Assembly (NCBI GenBank): GCA_902771155.1
Contig: CACXVS010000009.1
Location: forward strand, 17,902 to 81,901
Direction of reading: 5' to 3'
DNA from: an uncultured Prevotellaceae bacterium
GTDB taxonomy: Bacteria > Bacteroidota > Bacteroidia > Bacteroidales > Bacteroidaceae
DNA length: 64,000 bases
Shown here piece after piece: positions 1 to 8,575 of this stretch. How positions within the stretch are numbered: the first letter of the stretch is position 1; every line of letters starts with the position of its first letter. The notes beneath the pieces were generated by a model. It was not told the DNA's origin, made no database searches, and was given only the letters and a program-made list of their open reading frames with translations. The position numbers and the translations under genes are program-made.

Positions 1-955
1 TAAAGGTAACGACATAGGTAATGGTGCGAGGAACAAACTGCGCATATTCATCGCCAACGCTTCTCGACACATTATATTGCTTACGCTTCATCATACCGAA
101 GTTCTCCTCCAGCAAGTCGCCAGTAGCCCAGTGGGCATCTCCAAACAGGTTGAGCACTGCCTCGCCATGACGACCTGTAGATAGGAACGACTCATAGAAC
201 GACTTTTTGTCACTTCTGACCACCGTCTTGATCTGGTCTGGAAGCTCTTGGCCGTTCGTCCTGTTAAACGATAGGCTATCCACCGTCCATACGCTTTCGA
301 TATCGCTGGCCTTAAAGCCCACCAGTCGGATAGCGGCAGCAATCTGCTTTTTTCCTCCCACAGCTGCCAGCTGCACTTCAAACCGCATCTCGCGCTCTCC
401 AGTCCGCCCTTGCGACACCCGCAGCACCACATCGTTATAGTCAAAATCGCCAGGAGCAGGAAAATCCTCCTCGAAACCATAGGTATAGAGCATCGGCCTC
501 GGCTCATACGACACCTTCTCGTGATCCACAATCAGGTTGTCGAAACCAATCACCGACTCTGTATCGGGGTAAAACTGCACGATGCTGTAATTCCCTGTGC
601 TATCAACCAAAGCCGCATAGAGTGTCGAGAAGGTGCTAGGATAGGTCAGTGCCATAGGGAACCGCTTACCAGCAGAACCCCATGCCTCGCCCACCACCTG
701 AGCCTTGCCGCTCTCTCTGGGGTTGGCCGTCAGTATCTTTACGACCTGCACACCACCCGTATCAGGCGCCTGTATCAGAATCGTCTTCGACTTGGTGAGA
801 ATCCATGTATGATTCGCATCGATCGAATCCACAGGCGAAACACTATCTATATATTCCTGGTGTTTTTTTTCGTCATACATATCACGTTTGCATGACATAT
901 TCATGCCAATCATGATCGAGATGGCAACCAACGCTGCCCACTGAAGATGTTTCAT
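1..955 (-). CDS. LruC-domain (DUF4842) lipoprotein, C-terminus cut by window edge
   Basis: This frame is open from an ATG at 955 down to base 1, so the 3' end lies outside the window. The N-terminus is a lipoprotein signal (MKHLQWAALVAISIMIGMN, then MSC) with the lipid-carrying Cys followed by the charged stretch KRDMYDEK, which resembles the Bacteroidota surface-export signal. The motif DFDYNDVVLRV, at about residues 165-175, is the acidic signature of the LruC/DUF4842 domain and is shared with the four plus-strand genes that follow. The mature N-terminus has the short pattern DANHTW, a weak version of the PNxxWGF motif in those genes. It is therefore a more distant, divergently transcribed member of the same family. 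The family role is poorly defined; these are presumed cell-surface proteins. A TAATTTTG box on the minus strand at 981-988 fits its promoter. Confidence 0.85.
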   Translation of the reverse strand, partial: MKHLQWAALVAISIMIGMNMSCKRDMYDEKKHQEYIDSVSPVDSIDANHTWILTKSKTILIQAPDTGGVQVVKILTANPRESGKAQVVGEAWGSAGKRFPMALTYPSTFSTLYAALVDSTGNYSIVQFYPDTESVIGFDNLIVDHEKVSYEPRPMLYTYGFEEDFPAPGDFDYNDVVLRVSQGRTGEREMRFEVQLAAVGGKKQIAAAIRLVGFKASDIESVWTVDSLSFNRTNGQELPDQIKTVVRSDKKSFYESFLSTGRHGEAVLNLFGDAHWATGDLLEENFGMMKRKQYNVSRSVGDEYAQFVPRTITYVVTF

Positions 956-980
956 ACGTATTTTCTTTAATATTTTGCGC

Positions 981-988
981 CAAAATTA
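981..988 (-). promoter_or_regulatory. -7 box (TAATTTTG) for the minus-strand LruC gene
   Basis: This matches the Bacteroidota -7 consensus TAnnTTTG and lies 25 bp upstream of the ATG at 955. No TTTG at the ideal 19-bp distance was seen, so the assignment rests on the -7 box alone. Confidence 0.5.
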
Positions 989-1074
989 CAAATTTTTCTG
1001 GACAAACACATCATGAAATGCATGGTTTTACAGAATTTAACATGAATTTTGGTGTAAATTCCCAATAATTTGCT

Positions 1075-1082
1075 TAAATTTG
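1075..1082 (+). promoter_or_regulatory. -7 box (TAAATTTG) for the first plus-strand LruC gene
   Basis: TAAATTTG followed by CACCC resembles the other TAnnTTTGCA boxes in the window and would leave a leader of about 52 nt before the ATG at 1140. An upstream TTTG lies at 1048-1051, 23 bp away, longer than the usual 19. It shares a 184-bp intergenic region with the divergent gene. Confidence 0.55.
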
Positions 1083-1139
1083 CACCCAAATCGATTTAGT
1101 TTATTAAGTTACGTAACATTCTATTTAATTATTATTGCA

Positions 1140-3380
1140 ATGAAAAGGTATTTGATTAAAGGATTATTGGCTCTAGTTGTAGGAGGCTTTGCAGCCAGTT
1201 GTGCTGATCACGACGTGGACTATGTTCCCATTGAGCAGCAGAAAGCAACAGCCTACGCAGAGGCATTTAAAGATTTGATTGGTGGTGAAGTAGCTCCTAA
1301 CCACGATTGGGGATTTACCCAGAGCCCCCTCTATGATGAAAACGAGATTGCTCAGGCTCGTGCCAACACCCGTAACAATGGCCAGGATGGTGCCATTAAC
1401 GTAAATGGTAATATGTGGACTGAATGTCCTGGTGTTAGAGTTGATAACAATGAGGAGGTAAACGCCATTTTTAATTATGTAAACTACACTCTTGCTGAGA
1501 TGGATCGAATTGGCCACTTGTATGGTACCAGGGCTCCACAGAATCTGAATGGATATTTTGTAACTCAGGTAAGAAGTGGTAATAATAACTATACTGACAA
1601 TACCTACCCTCTTACATATAAACAAGATGGTGGTCAACTTACAAATGTTGGTCAGTATATGAACCATCTTCAGATTGCATTCAATCAGAATCCCATTTCC
1701 GGTTGGGAGCACATCAACAATTTCAATGCCAGTGCCAATATTGATTGGGGTAATCCGCAATCTGCTGCAAATGGTAACACAAAGGTTGAAAATAAGGGCG
1801 CTTTTGACTTCGCTTATCATAATTCATATGATGATCAATACCATAATAAGTGGATTCTTGTTGACGGTGCAAACATCTCAAGCGATCCCTATTATGCAAA
1901 CTTCTACTATGTATGTTTCGACTTTGAGAGTAAACCAAAAGGAAACACGACATTCTACAAATACACAGATAGTAATGGCCAAAGCCAAAATGGCGAATTG
2001 AGTGGTACATATTTCACAAATGAGGAATTGGCTGCAGAACTTGCAAAACAAGGTATAACCAATCAAAAAGATATAAATATTTATCGTTATATGCACGGTG
2101 ACAAGATGGTCGCCGGCGACAACAAATATACCGACTGGATTATCCGTATCACTAAGGGTGCCTCTGGTGGAGGTCAAAGTAGCAGTGAAATCACAAATAA
2201 AGTTGATCGCATAGAGAAACATAAGATGGTTGCTCAGGGCCGCGTGTTCTGTGAGGACCTTGGTACAAACGCCCAAAGAATGACAAAATCGGATATCGAC
2301 TTCAACGATGCTGTATTCGATGCCAAGATTTGGAGACTCGGCCAGTATGATCTTCCCTATGTAAACGGGGTTGCGGTTCCAGGCGATAAACCTTATATAA
2401 CAGGGGTTTACCCCAATGGTATCGACTTTAATGGTGACGAAGTTGGAACATTCAAATATGTGGCAGAGATCCGTTTGTTAGCAGCAGGTGGCACTATTCC
2501 GTTGAATATTGGCGGAACATGCCCTGGTCATTTCGAGATTCACGATAAATTCGGAACTGGCAATAACAGGACGATACCCCACACAACGATTATCAACACT
2601 GTGGGCGCACCCTCACAAGAGTATTTCTCAACTAACGTGAGAACTGATGTTTGCAATGCCGTCACGGCCGAGATTGACATTACCAGTCTTGTTAAAGCTA
2701 AGATAAAGGAAGAGCTTGGTAAAGGTGTTACGCTAGAAAATATAAAAATCGGACTCGACATCATTCCTATTGAGGTTCTGTGGGTTCGTGAAGACGGAGG
2801 CGAAGCCGTTGGAGAAATAAGTGCAGAGTATGGTAAGGTTCCACAGAAATTGTGCGTTGACCTTGGTACTCAATGGATTTATGAGCGCGTTCCTATTACA
2901 GATGCTTATGGAGACTTTGACAGCTACGCAAAAACAAAAGCGCCAGAATTCTGGAAAACAGATAATATCGACAGGAACCTCCTTTATCCTAACAACCCAG
3001 AAGGTATGACTGCATCTGAAACCTACACAGAGGTTAAAATACCAGGCACACCAACCACTACAACCACAACAGAGACTGTGCTGTGGGAGGGTTCGCAGGA
3101 GTATTCCAGTAACTCTCAGAACAATATTCCATTATATAATACCACATTAAGTGCAGGCAACAAGTTACGCATTTACGGTAGTGGAAATGGAGATATCACC
3201 ATTAACAACTCCAATTCTCAGGTTATTATTAGTCAGAACCTGAACTTCAGTGGTGGATATGTCGATATTAATCTTGACGCAACTCAGGCCACAGAATTGT
3301 CAAATGGCCCAACGTTGTTGGTTAGTGGATCGAATTTCACAATTACGAAGCTTTCAAAGCTTGTTATTACGACAAGATGA
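1140..3380 (+). CDS. LruC-domain (DUF4842) lipoprotein with extra C-terminal module
   Basis: 746 aa. The ATG at 1140 is chosen over an upstream TTG at 1080, which overlaps the promoter; the ATG gives a clean lipoprotein signal MKRYLIKGLLALVVGGFAA with lipobox AASC and acidic residues after the Cys. Residues about 40-60 hold the family N-terminal motif (AFKDLIGGEVAPNHDWGF). The LruC/DUF4842 core is C-terminal: DIDFNDAVFDAK, then AAGGTIPLNIGG and EIHDKFG. Unlike its paralogues it lacks the CDERQDI motif, and after a threonine-rich linker it carries about 95 extra residues rich in Asn, Ser and Gly that look like a beta-sandwich. It has its own promoter and terminator (3410-3445). Two blocks are almost identical in DNA to the next gene, which suggests recent duplication or gene conversion. 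The domain assignment is sound; the cellular function is unknown. Confidence 0.85.
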   Translation: MKRYLIKGLLALVVGGFAASCADHDVDYVPIEQQKATAYAEAFKDLIGGEVAPNHDWGFTQSPLYDENEIAQARANTRNNGQDGAINVNGNMWTECPGVRVDNNEEVNAIFNYVNYTLAEMDRIGHLYGTRAPQNLNGYFVTQVRSGNNNYTDNTYPLTYKQDGGQLTNVGQYMNHLQIAFNQNPISGWEHINNFNASANIDWGNPQSAANGNTKVENKGAFDFAYHNSYDDQYHNKWILVDGANISSDPYYANFYYVCFDFESKPKGNTTFYKYTDSNGQSQNGELSGTYFTNEELAAELAKQGITNQKDINIYRYMHGDKMVAGDNKYTDWIIRITKGASGGGQSSSEITNKVDRIEKHKMVAQGRVFCEDLGTNAQRMTKSDIDFNDAVFDAKIWRLGQYDLPYVNGVAVPGDKPYITGVYPNGIDFNGDEVGTFKYVAEIRLLAAGGTIPLNIGGTCPGHFEIHDKFGTGNNRTIPHTTIINTVGAPSQEYFSTNVRTDVCNAVTAEIDITSLVKAKIKEELGKGVTLENIKIGLDIIPIEVLWVREDGGEAVGEISAEYGKVPQKLCVDLGTQWIYERVPITDAYGDFDSYAKTKAPEFWKTDNIDRNLLYPNNPEGMTASETYTEVKIPGTPTTTTTTETVLWEGSQEYSSNSQNNIPLYNTTLSAGNKLRIYGSGNGDITINNSNSQVIISQNLNFSGGYVDINLDATQATELSNGPTLLVSGSNFTITKLSKLVITTR

Positions 3381-3409
3381 TGATTTCATCATAATACATT
3401 CATTGCAAA

Positions 3410-3445
3410 AAGGGGCGCCTGCGCGAGCAGATGCCCCTTATTTTT
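3410..3445 (+). terminator. GNRA-loop terminator T1
   Basis: Stem AAGGGGC/GCCCCTT with an upper stem CTGC/GCAG closed by the tetraloop GCGA (3423-3426), followed by a run of T. It lies 30 bp after the stop at 3380. It is one of four terminators in this array with the same CTGC-GNRA-GCAG tip. Nothing else is seen in 3381-3679 apart from the next promoter. Confidence 0.85.
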
Positions 3446-3567
3446 CTAAAAAACCAGTAGCTGAGCCCTAAGTGAAGGCGAACTTTGCAAAAATTATCAT
3501 TTTATATACGAAATGTAGCAAAATACCAATGTTTGTGCAATCGTTAACATTATTTAACCAAATTATT

Positions 3568-3599
3568 TTTGTTACCTATTATATTTATTCGTATCTTTG
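3568..3599 (+). promoter_or_regulatory. Promoter of the second LruC gene (TTTG-N20-TATCTTTG)
   Basis: TTTG at 3568-3571 and TATCTTTG at 3592-3599 match the Bacteroidota sigma-ABfr consensus. The leader to the ATG at 3680 would be about 76 nt. An AAGGAGGAT stretch at about 3614 is too far from the start codon to serve as its ribosome binding site. Confidence 0.75.
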
Positions 3600-3679
3600 C
3601 AGCACTTTTCCCAAGGAGGATAAGAAATCGATAACATATTAAAATATTAGATAACCAAATTATTAACATTAAAAACTTT

Positions 3680-5274
3680 ATGAAAATGAAGAAGTATTTG
3701 ATGAGTGGAATTGCAGCAATCGCAGTATGCGCTGCTTTCACAAGTTGCTCAAAGGAGAATCTCTACGACGAGAATCAAATTCAGCAGAATGCCGAGCTGG
3801 CTGTTTACAACAATTACAACGAGGCCTTCATTAAGACGTTCGGCAAACCAGCCGCTAACCACCAATGGGGTTTCATCAATTATGCGCAGGCTCGCACCCG
3901 TAACAATGGCCAGGATGGTGCCATTAACGTAAATGGTAATATGTGGACTGAATGTCCTGGTGTTAGGGTTAACGAGGAGGTTGACGCCATTTTTAATTAT
4001 GTGAAGAATGGAACCGAGTGGATGACTCAAAACAGTAAGCCATTCTCAACTAAAGCACCAAAGAATCTGAATGGATATTTTGTAACCCAGGTAAGAAGTG
4101 GTAACAATAACTATGCCGACAATACCTACCCTCTTACATATAAACAAGATGGTGGTCAACTTACAAATGTTGGTCAGTATATGAACCATCTTCAGATTGC
4201 ATTCAATCAGAATCCCCTGGTTGGGAGCACATCAACAACTTCAATGCCAGTGCAAATATAAATTGGAGCAATCCTGAATCTGCTGAAAAAGGAAATACAA
4301 AGGTTGAAGCAAATAATGAAAGACCAAAGGGAGCTAATGACTTCGCTTATCATAGTTCATATGATGATCAGTACCACAATAAGTGGATCCTAGTTGATGG
4401 TGCAAACATCTCAAGCGACCCCTATTATGCAGACTTCTACTATGTATGTTTCGACTTTGAAAGTGTACCAAAAGGAAACAGTACATTCTACAAATACACA
4501 GATAGTAATGGCCAAAGCCAACAAAGCGAATTGGCAGGTACATATTTCACAAATGAGGAATTGGCTGCAGAACTTGTAAAACAAGGCATAACCGATCGAA
4601 AAGATATTAATATTTATCGTTATTTGAACGGTGACAAGATGGTCAAGGGTGACAACAAATATACTGACTGGATTATCCGTATTACAAAGGGTGAGCCTGA
4701 GGTCATTCCTTCTGAGTGGGATCTCCGTATTATCGCTGAGGACCTGAACGCTACTGCAACTGAGGGTGAGCCTGAGAATTCAGACTGGGACTTCAACGAT
4801 GTTGTTCTCGACGTGAAGTTCCTTGATGGAACAGATAAAGTAAGAATTCGTGTTACAGCTGCAGGTGCTACACTGCCTATCCGTATCAACGGTGAGGATG
4901 CTCTTGAGGTTCACGGACTGTATGGTCAGGATACCAACATCATGATCAATACTGGAGCTGCCGCAGCTGGATATCCGAATCAGGCATACGAAGAAAAGTA
5001 TCCTGCAAGTGCTACTTTCGAGCGTACTATTTCTGGTGTAGATGCTGATTTTGGTCAGAGTATCAAGATTGAGGTTAAGAAGACTGTTAATGGAGTAGAA
5101 GGTTGGTATGAGTTGACAGCTAGGGCTGGACAACCCGCTTCTAAGATGGGTGTTATGCCTGACTTCGATTACTGCACAGAACGTCAGGATATCCAAGGCA
5201 GATATTCTAACTTCGTAGCATGGATTAATACTCAACAGCCTAAATATTGGTGGCGTAATACCACAAATGAATAA
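3680..5274 (+). pseudogene. LruC-domain lipoprotein gene broken by a 4-bp deletion
   Basis: The first frame (3680-4261) encodes a lipoprotein signal (MKMKKYLMSGIAAIAVCAAF, lipobox TSC, acidic residues after Cys), the family motif AFIKTFGKPAANHQWGF and then a stretch nearly identical to the preceding gene. It ends after 193 codons in an unrelated tail. The correct sequence resumes in another frame from 4219 (GWEHINNF) and runs to 5274 with the full LruC core: DWDFNDVVLDV, AAGATLPIRING, EVHGLYG and CTERQDI. Compared with positions 1689-1705 of the paralogue, four bases (ATTT) are missing between 4216 and 4217. The promoter and terminator are intact and the downstream frame has no stops, so the lesion is recent, phase-variable or an assembly error. 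A second internal start at 4531 could in theory give a cytoplasmic fragment. Confidence 0.85.
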
Positions 5275-5309
5275 GTAGACACATCAAATACTTAAATAGC
5301 TAAATTAGG

Positions 5310-5350
5310 GAAGTGGCTTCTGCGTGAGCAGGGGCCATTTCTTTATTTTT
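5310..5350 (+). terminator. GNRA-loop terminator T2
   Basis: Stem GAAGTGGC/GCCATTTC (with G-U pairs), upper stem CTGC/GCAG and tetraloop GTGA (5324-5327), then a T-rich tract. It is preceded by the sequence CATCAAATACTTAAATA at 5282, which recurs before T3. Confidence 0.85.
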
Positions 5351-5400
5351 GTTAAAATCCGATTTTTTGGGGATGAATACCGGCAATTTGTCGAAATTAG

Positions 5401-5511
5401 TTGGAAGCTATTGTTTTTTTTCTTACCTTTGCACTCGAATAGAAACATCAAATACTTAAATAACTAAATTGAAGGGGGCTTCTGCGTGAGCAGAGGCCTT
5501 TTCCTTTTTTT
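5401..5511 (+). ncRNA. Gene-less promoter-terminator unit (possible small RNA or deletion remnant)
   Basis: A -7 box TACCTTTG (5424-5431), with TTG 20 bp upstream (5401-5403), is followed within about 40 bp by terminator T3: stem ending CTGC/GCAG around a GTGA loop (loop 5486-5489), then a T tract to 5511. The predicted transcript, roughly 5436-5510, has no start codon with a meaningful frame. The segment before T3 (CATCAAATACTTAAATA, 5447-5463) duplicates the one before T2. It may be the fused promoter and tail of a deleted fifth paralogue, or a short structured RNA. The sequence cannot decide between these. Confidence 0.55.
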
Positions 5512-6085
5512 GTGGATCATCGTTTATTATTATTAGGATGTTTATGTCAGTGCGCCTTAGGGCGCACTCGAGTGCGTCCACGTACGAACTCCAGTGCGTT
5601 GGTAGGCGCACTCTGTCCAAGTAGGGAACCCCTTAACCCGACATCGCCTGTTTTCAAATTAGTTTTTCAGCTTTTCATGTAAACATATACCCCTACCCCT
5701 CTGTAACCTCGATATACAAAGACTTTCAGCTAAGGTATATGTTGGTTCATCATATACCTATCATGTACCTAACATGTACCCCAACATGTACTTGCGGCAA
5801 TGGAGGTATATGATGAGGTATATGATGGGTATATGTTAGGTACATGTTTAGAAACATATACCTGTATTAAACACACTATGTATCAATAACTTAGACTGCC
5901 TTGAGGTATATGTTTGCCTAAAAACGCTGCGTACATGATATAATAAGGGCTGCTTATTGCACAATAAGGAACGCTTATTTCAGGATAATGGCAGCTTATT
6001 ATCGAATAACAGCCGAGTATCTTCGTACAAATCGGGGCTTTGTTGCGACAAAATGAGACTATTTAAGATTTTTTTAGAAAAATCG
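5512..6085. repeat. Intergenic region packed with short inverted and direct repeats
   Basis: No supportable ORF. It contains a perfect hairpin AGTGCGCC-TTAG-GGCGCACT (5549-5568). Between 5684 and 5912 there are eight copies of GGTATATG or its complement CATATACC (5684, 5734, 5751, 5805, 5817, 5828, 5855, 5905) and three of GGTACATG/CATGTACC (5762, 5773, 5839). Positions 5762-5781 and 5827-5846 form a 20-bp inverted repeat with one mismatch by eye. A further group of CTTATT/AATAAG repeats lies at about 5940-6020. The function is unknown; clustered operator sites, structured RNA or repeat expansion are all possible. Confidence 0.6.
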
Positions 6086-6116
6086 TTTGTTCATACGCAG
6101 AAATTTCGTAACTTTG
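6086..6116 (+). promoter_or_regulatory. Promoter of the third LruC gene (TTTG-N19-TAACTTTG)
   Basis: TTTG at 6086-6089 and TAACTTTG at 6109-6116 with an exact 19-bp spacer, a textbook Bacteroidota promoter. The box and its flanks (TTTCGTAACTTTGCA) are the same as in the promoter of the fourth gene, which points to shared regulation. Confidence 0.85.
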
Positions 6117-6155
6117 CACCTTGAAATAATAAACAACTATTAATTTAGGATTAGT

Positions 6156-8525
6156 ATGAAAAAGTATTTGATTACAGGAATGGCCGCAATGATGTTCTGC
6201 GGTGTGTTCACAAGCTGTACTCGCGACCACGATTATGGCGGAGGCAGTGCATCAGCCCCCGTTGAAGAGGCTTATCAGAAGGCATTTATCACTCATTTCG
6301 GCCAGCCCGCTCCCACCCAGACCTGGGGATTTGGCCAGACTGTATCTGGCACCCGTGCCATTGACCCGAATAAGGAGCAGAAAGCTGAGCCTAGAGGTAA
6401 TGAGTGGGCTGCTACATGGAGTGTTCCTGACACTCTGACAGCTGGACAAAAACTCCGTGTACAAAAGTATTTCCAGTATAATCAATATCCTGGCGATACC
6501 CATGATCCTGACCTCGTAAATTTCTTTGTGCAGCAGGTATATGATGGACACGATGATCCACTAACAAAATACGACCAAACGATTATTAACGATACGCTTA
6601 AGTATTCTACTGAGGAGTATTTGGCTGCTAATGGTAGAACATGGATCCAGAGTGGTGAGCGCATGGATAAACTAACCGCAGGTTCTAACAACATCCATAT
6701 TAACAACTTCAACAATGGTAATTGTGGTGTATATCCCAACGTACTTGACAATGGATACGAGGTGAATGATAATGATGAACACCACCATCCTGACAAGATC
6801 ATGCTGATGTTGAATACCAAGACTGACTGCTTTGGCTATTGGAACTCCGATGGTTCATGTGGTCACAACGATCGTTATCGTCTTGTCAGTGCCCAAGTGA
6901 TTGACGATTGGATTGATAGTCATACAGACTTGGGCTTTGGTCCAAATTATGGAGACCCTGTGGTGGACCGTTGGAATCGTGACTTCATTGGCTTCGATTT
7001 CGATCAGTTGCCAGATTCTGCTTGTTATGCTTATGTCGGCAACGATATCAAAGTAGCAACGGTAAACACTGGTTCTGAAACATTCCAATATGTTTGGGAC
7101 GGCACGAAGGTGATTCCTGTTACTGGAATTGCAGGAGGGCAAGATCAGGATCTCACAAGTCGATTTGTTAACAACGGAAATCCTAGTTTTTGGGGCAATG
7201 GTGAAAGCTTAAGTGTTAATAATGGAATTATTACCTACAATGCAGTAAAAGACGGTGGTTTAAGTGTTTGGTTTGGAGCAAGCATGGATATGTCTGCATA
7301 TCCGTCTGTTGTTGTTGAATTTGCCGAGCCTACAAATGTAAAAACAAAGTTGATTGTTCAAACAGGTGATGCCGGTCAAGTATGGGGAACAGTCGCTAAA
7401 AGTGCAGACGCAGGTGTTGACCAGATTGAATTTGTGTTTGTTGAAAATAGCATTTCTGATTGGCATCGTAAAAATGCTATTAGTCAGATAGCCATTCAGG
7501 CAGAAGAAAATACGACCCTTAAAATTAGTCGTATTTATCTGAAAGGTGTAGAGGGAGTTCAGGGCTATGGCACTAATTTGCTTGTTAACGGAAATACTAT
7601 TAAAATTCTTACTGCAGAAACCAATGAATATTGTGGCAACTATAGGAAGAGAATAGAAAATGGTGTTGGCGACTTCAATGAGGAGGACAATACGGCAACA
7701 GCCAATAATGGTATCTATGGATATCACTCAGATGCAAACTATAAAAACGTCAAATGCCTAAACCTGCCATTCTTTGCCAAGATGTATACCGACGGTTATA
7801 TGCCTGTTGACACCAAGCAATATCGTGAGTGGGTAAAGATCGGCGGATGCGCTGACGGTTATTACAGCGATTGGATTGTCACTATTGCAAAGGCAAATCC
7901 TAAGGGAGACACACCTCCACCAGTTGTCGTTACAGGCGATTCAATTGTTGTGATTGCTGAGGACTTGACTATTGAGGACGCTATACCCGACTTTGACTTC
8001 AATGATGTGGTATTTAAGGTAAAATGGAACAAGACTGCTAATACCGTAAATGTTGAGTTGCTGGCTGCAGGTGGTACGCTGCCTCTCTATATCGGTGGTA
8101 CAGACGGTGTCTTTACTGATGGAGTAGAAGTTCATGAGAAGTTCTCTGAGGTGAATCCAAACAAGGTTATAACCACAGGTACAATGATTAATACATTTGC
8201 AAATAGGCATAATGAGTATAAGACTCCGACATTCGAAGTAACTAACTTCAACCACTCTGCTACAACCATTGGTGAACTTGCAAACAGCATCAAGGTTGGT
8301 GTCATTAAAAACGGAGAGGTTCACGAGCTTGTAGCTCCCTCTGGCCAGGTGCCCACAAAGGTTGCAGTGAAGCCGGACTTCGTTACATACGGCTGGTGCG
8401 ACGAACGTCAGGATATTGACGACAAGTACAAACTCTTTGATGGTACACCCTTGTTCAGAGAATACGTCATTGGCAATATTGGTGATGATTGGTATAGGAT
8501 GATTAAGGATGATATTGATAGATAG
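6156..8525 (+). CDS. LruC-domain (DUF4842) lipoprotein with inserted beta-sandwich-like module
   Basis: 789 aa. It starts with MKKYLITGMAAMMFCGVF and lipobox TSC, followed by the family motif AFITHFGQPAPTQTWGFG at about residues 46-63. The LruC/DUF4842 core is in the last 190 residues: DFDFNDVVFKVKW, AAGGTLPLYIGG, EVHEKFSE and CDERQDIDDKY. Between about residues 328 and 470 it carries a segment absent from the other paralogues (from DLTSRFVNNGNPSFWGNG to TTLKISRIYLKGV) whose alternating hydrophobic pattern resembles a carbohydrate-binding beta-sandwich. Its codons look more AT-rich than the flanks. The protein is presumed to be lipid-anchored on the outer membrane surface. It is transcribed alone: perfect promoter at 6086-6116 and terminator at 8576-8613. 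A binding or adhesion role is inferred, not shown. Confidence 0.85.
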   Translation: MKKYLITGMAAMMFCGVFTSCTRDHDYGGGSASAPVEEAYQKAFITHFGQPAPTQTWGFGQTVSGTRAIDPNKEQKAEPRGNEWAATWSVPDTLTAGQKLRVQKYFQYNQYPGDTHDPDLVNFFVQQVYDGHDDPLTKYDQTIINDTLKYSTEEYLAANGRTWIQSGERMDKLTAGSNNIHINNFNNGNCGVYPNVLDNGYEVNDNDEHHHPDKIMLMLNTKTDCFGYWNSDGSCGHNDRYRLVSAQVIDDWIDSHTDLGFGPNYGDPVVDRWNRDFIGFDFDQLPDSACYAYVGNDIKVATVNTGSETFQYVWDGTKVIPVTGIAGGQDQDLTSRFVNNGNPSFWGNGESLSVNNGIITYNAVKDGGLSVWFGASMDMSAYPSVVVEFAEPTNVKTKLIVQTGDAGQVWGTVAKSADAGVDQIEFVFVENSISDWHRKNAISQIAIQAEENTTLKISRIYLKGVEGVQGYGTNLLVNGNTIKILTAETNEYCGNYRKRIENGVGDFNEEDNTATANNGIYGYHSDANYKNVKCLNLPFFAKMYTDGYMPVDTKQYREWVKIGGCADGYYSDWIVTIAKANPKGDTPPPVVVTGDSIVVIAEDLTIEDAIPDFDFNDVVFKVKWNKTANTVNVELLAAGGTLPLYIGGTDGVFTDGVEVHEKFSEVNPNKVITTGTMINTFANRHNEYKTPTFEVTNFNHSATTIGELANSIKVGVIKNGEVHELVAPSGQVPTKVAVKPDFVTYGWCDERQDIDDKYKLFDGTPLFREYVIGNIGDDWYRMIKDDIDR

Positions 8526-8575
8526 CACAAGACCATAAGAATTTATTTCATCAAGTACTTAAATACTAATCCGAG

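Noticed and set aside
3614..3622. Shine-Dalgarno AAGGAGGAT serving a leader peptide
   Set aside because: No start codon follows at a suitable distance, and this phylum rarely uses such sites; treated as chance.
4531..5274. Independent intact gene starting at 4531
   Set aside because: The ATG lies in the middle of a segment that aligns with the preceding paralogue; it is the downstream half of a frameshifted gene, without promoter or signal peptide.
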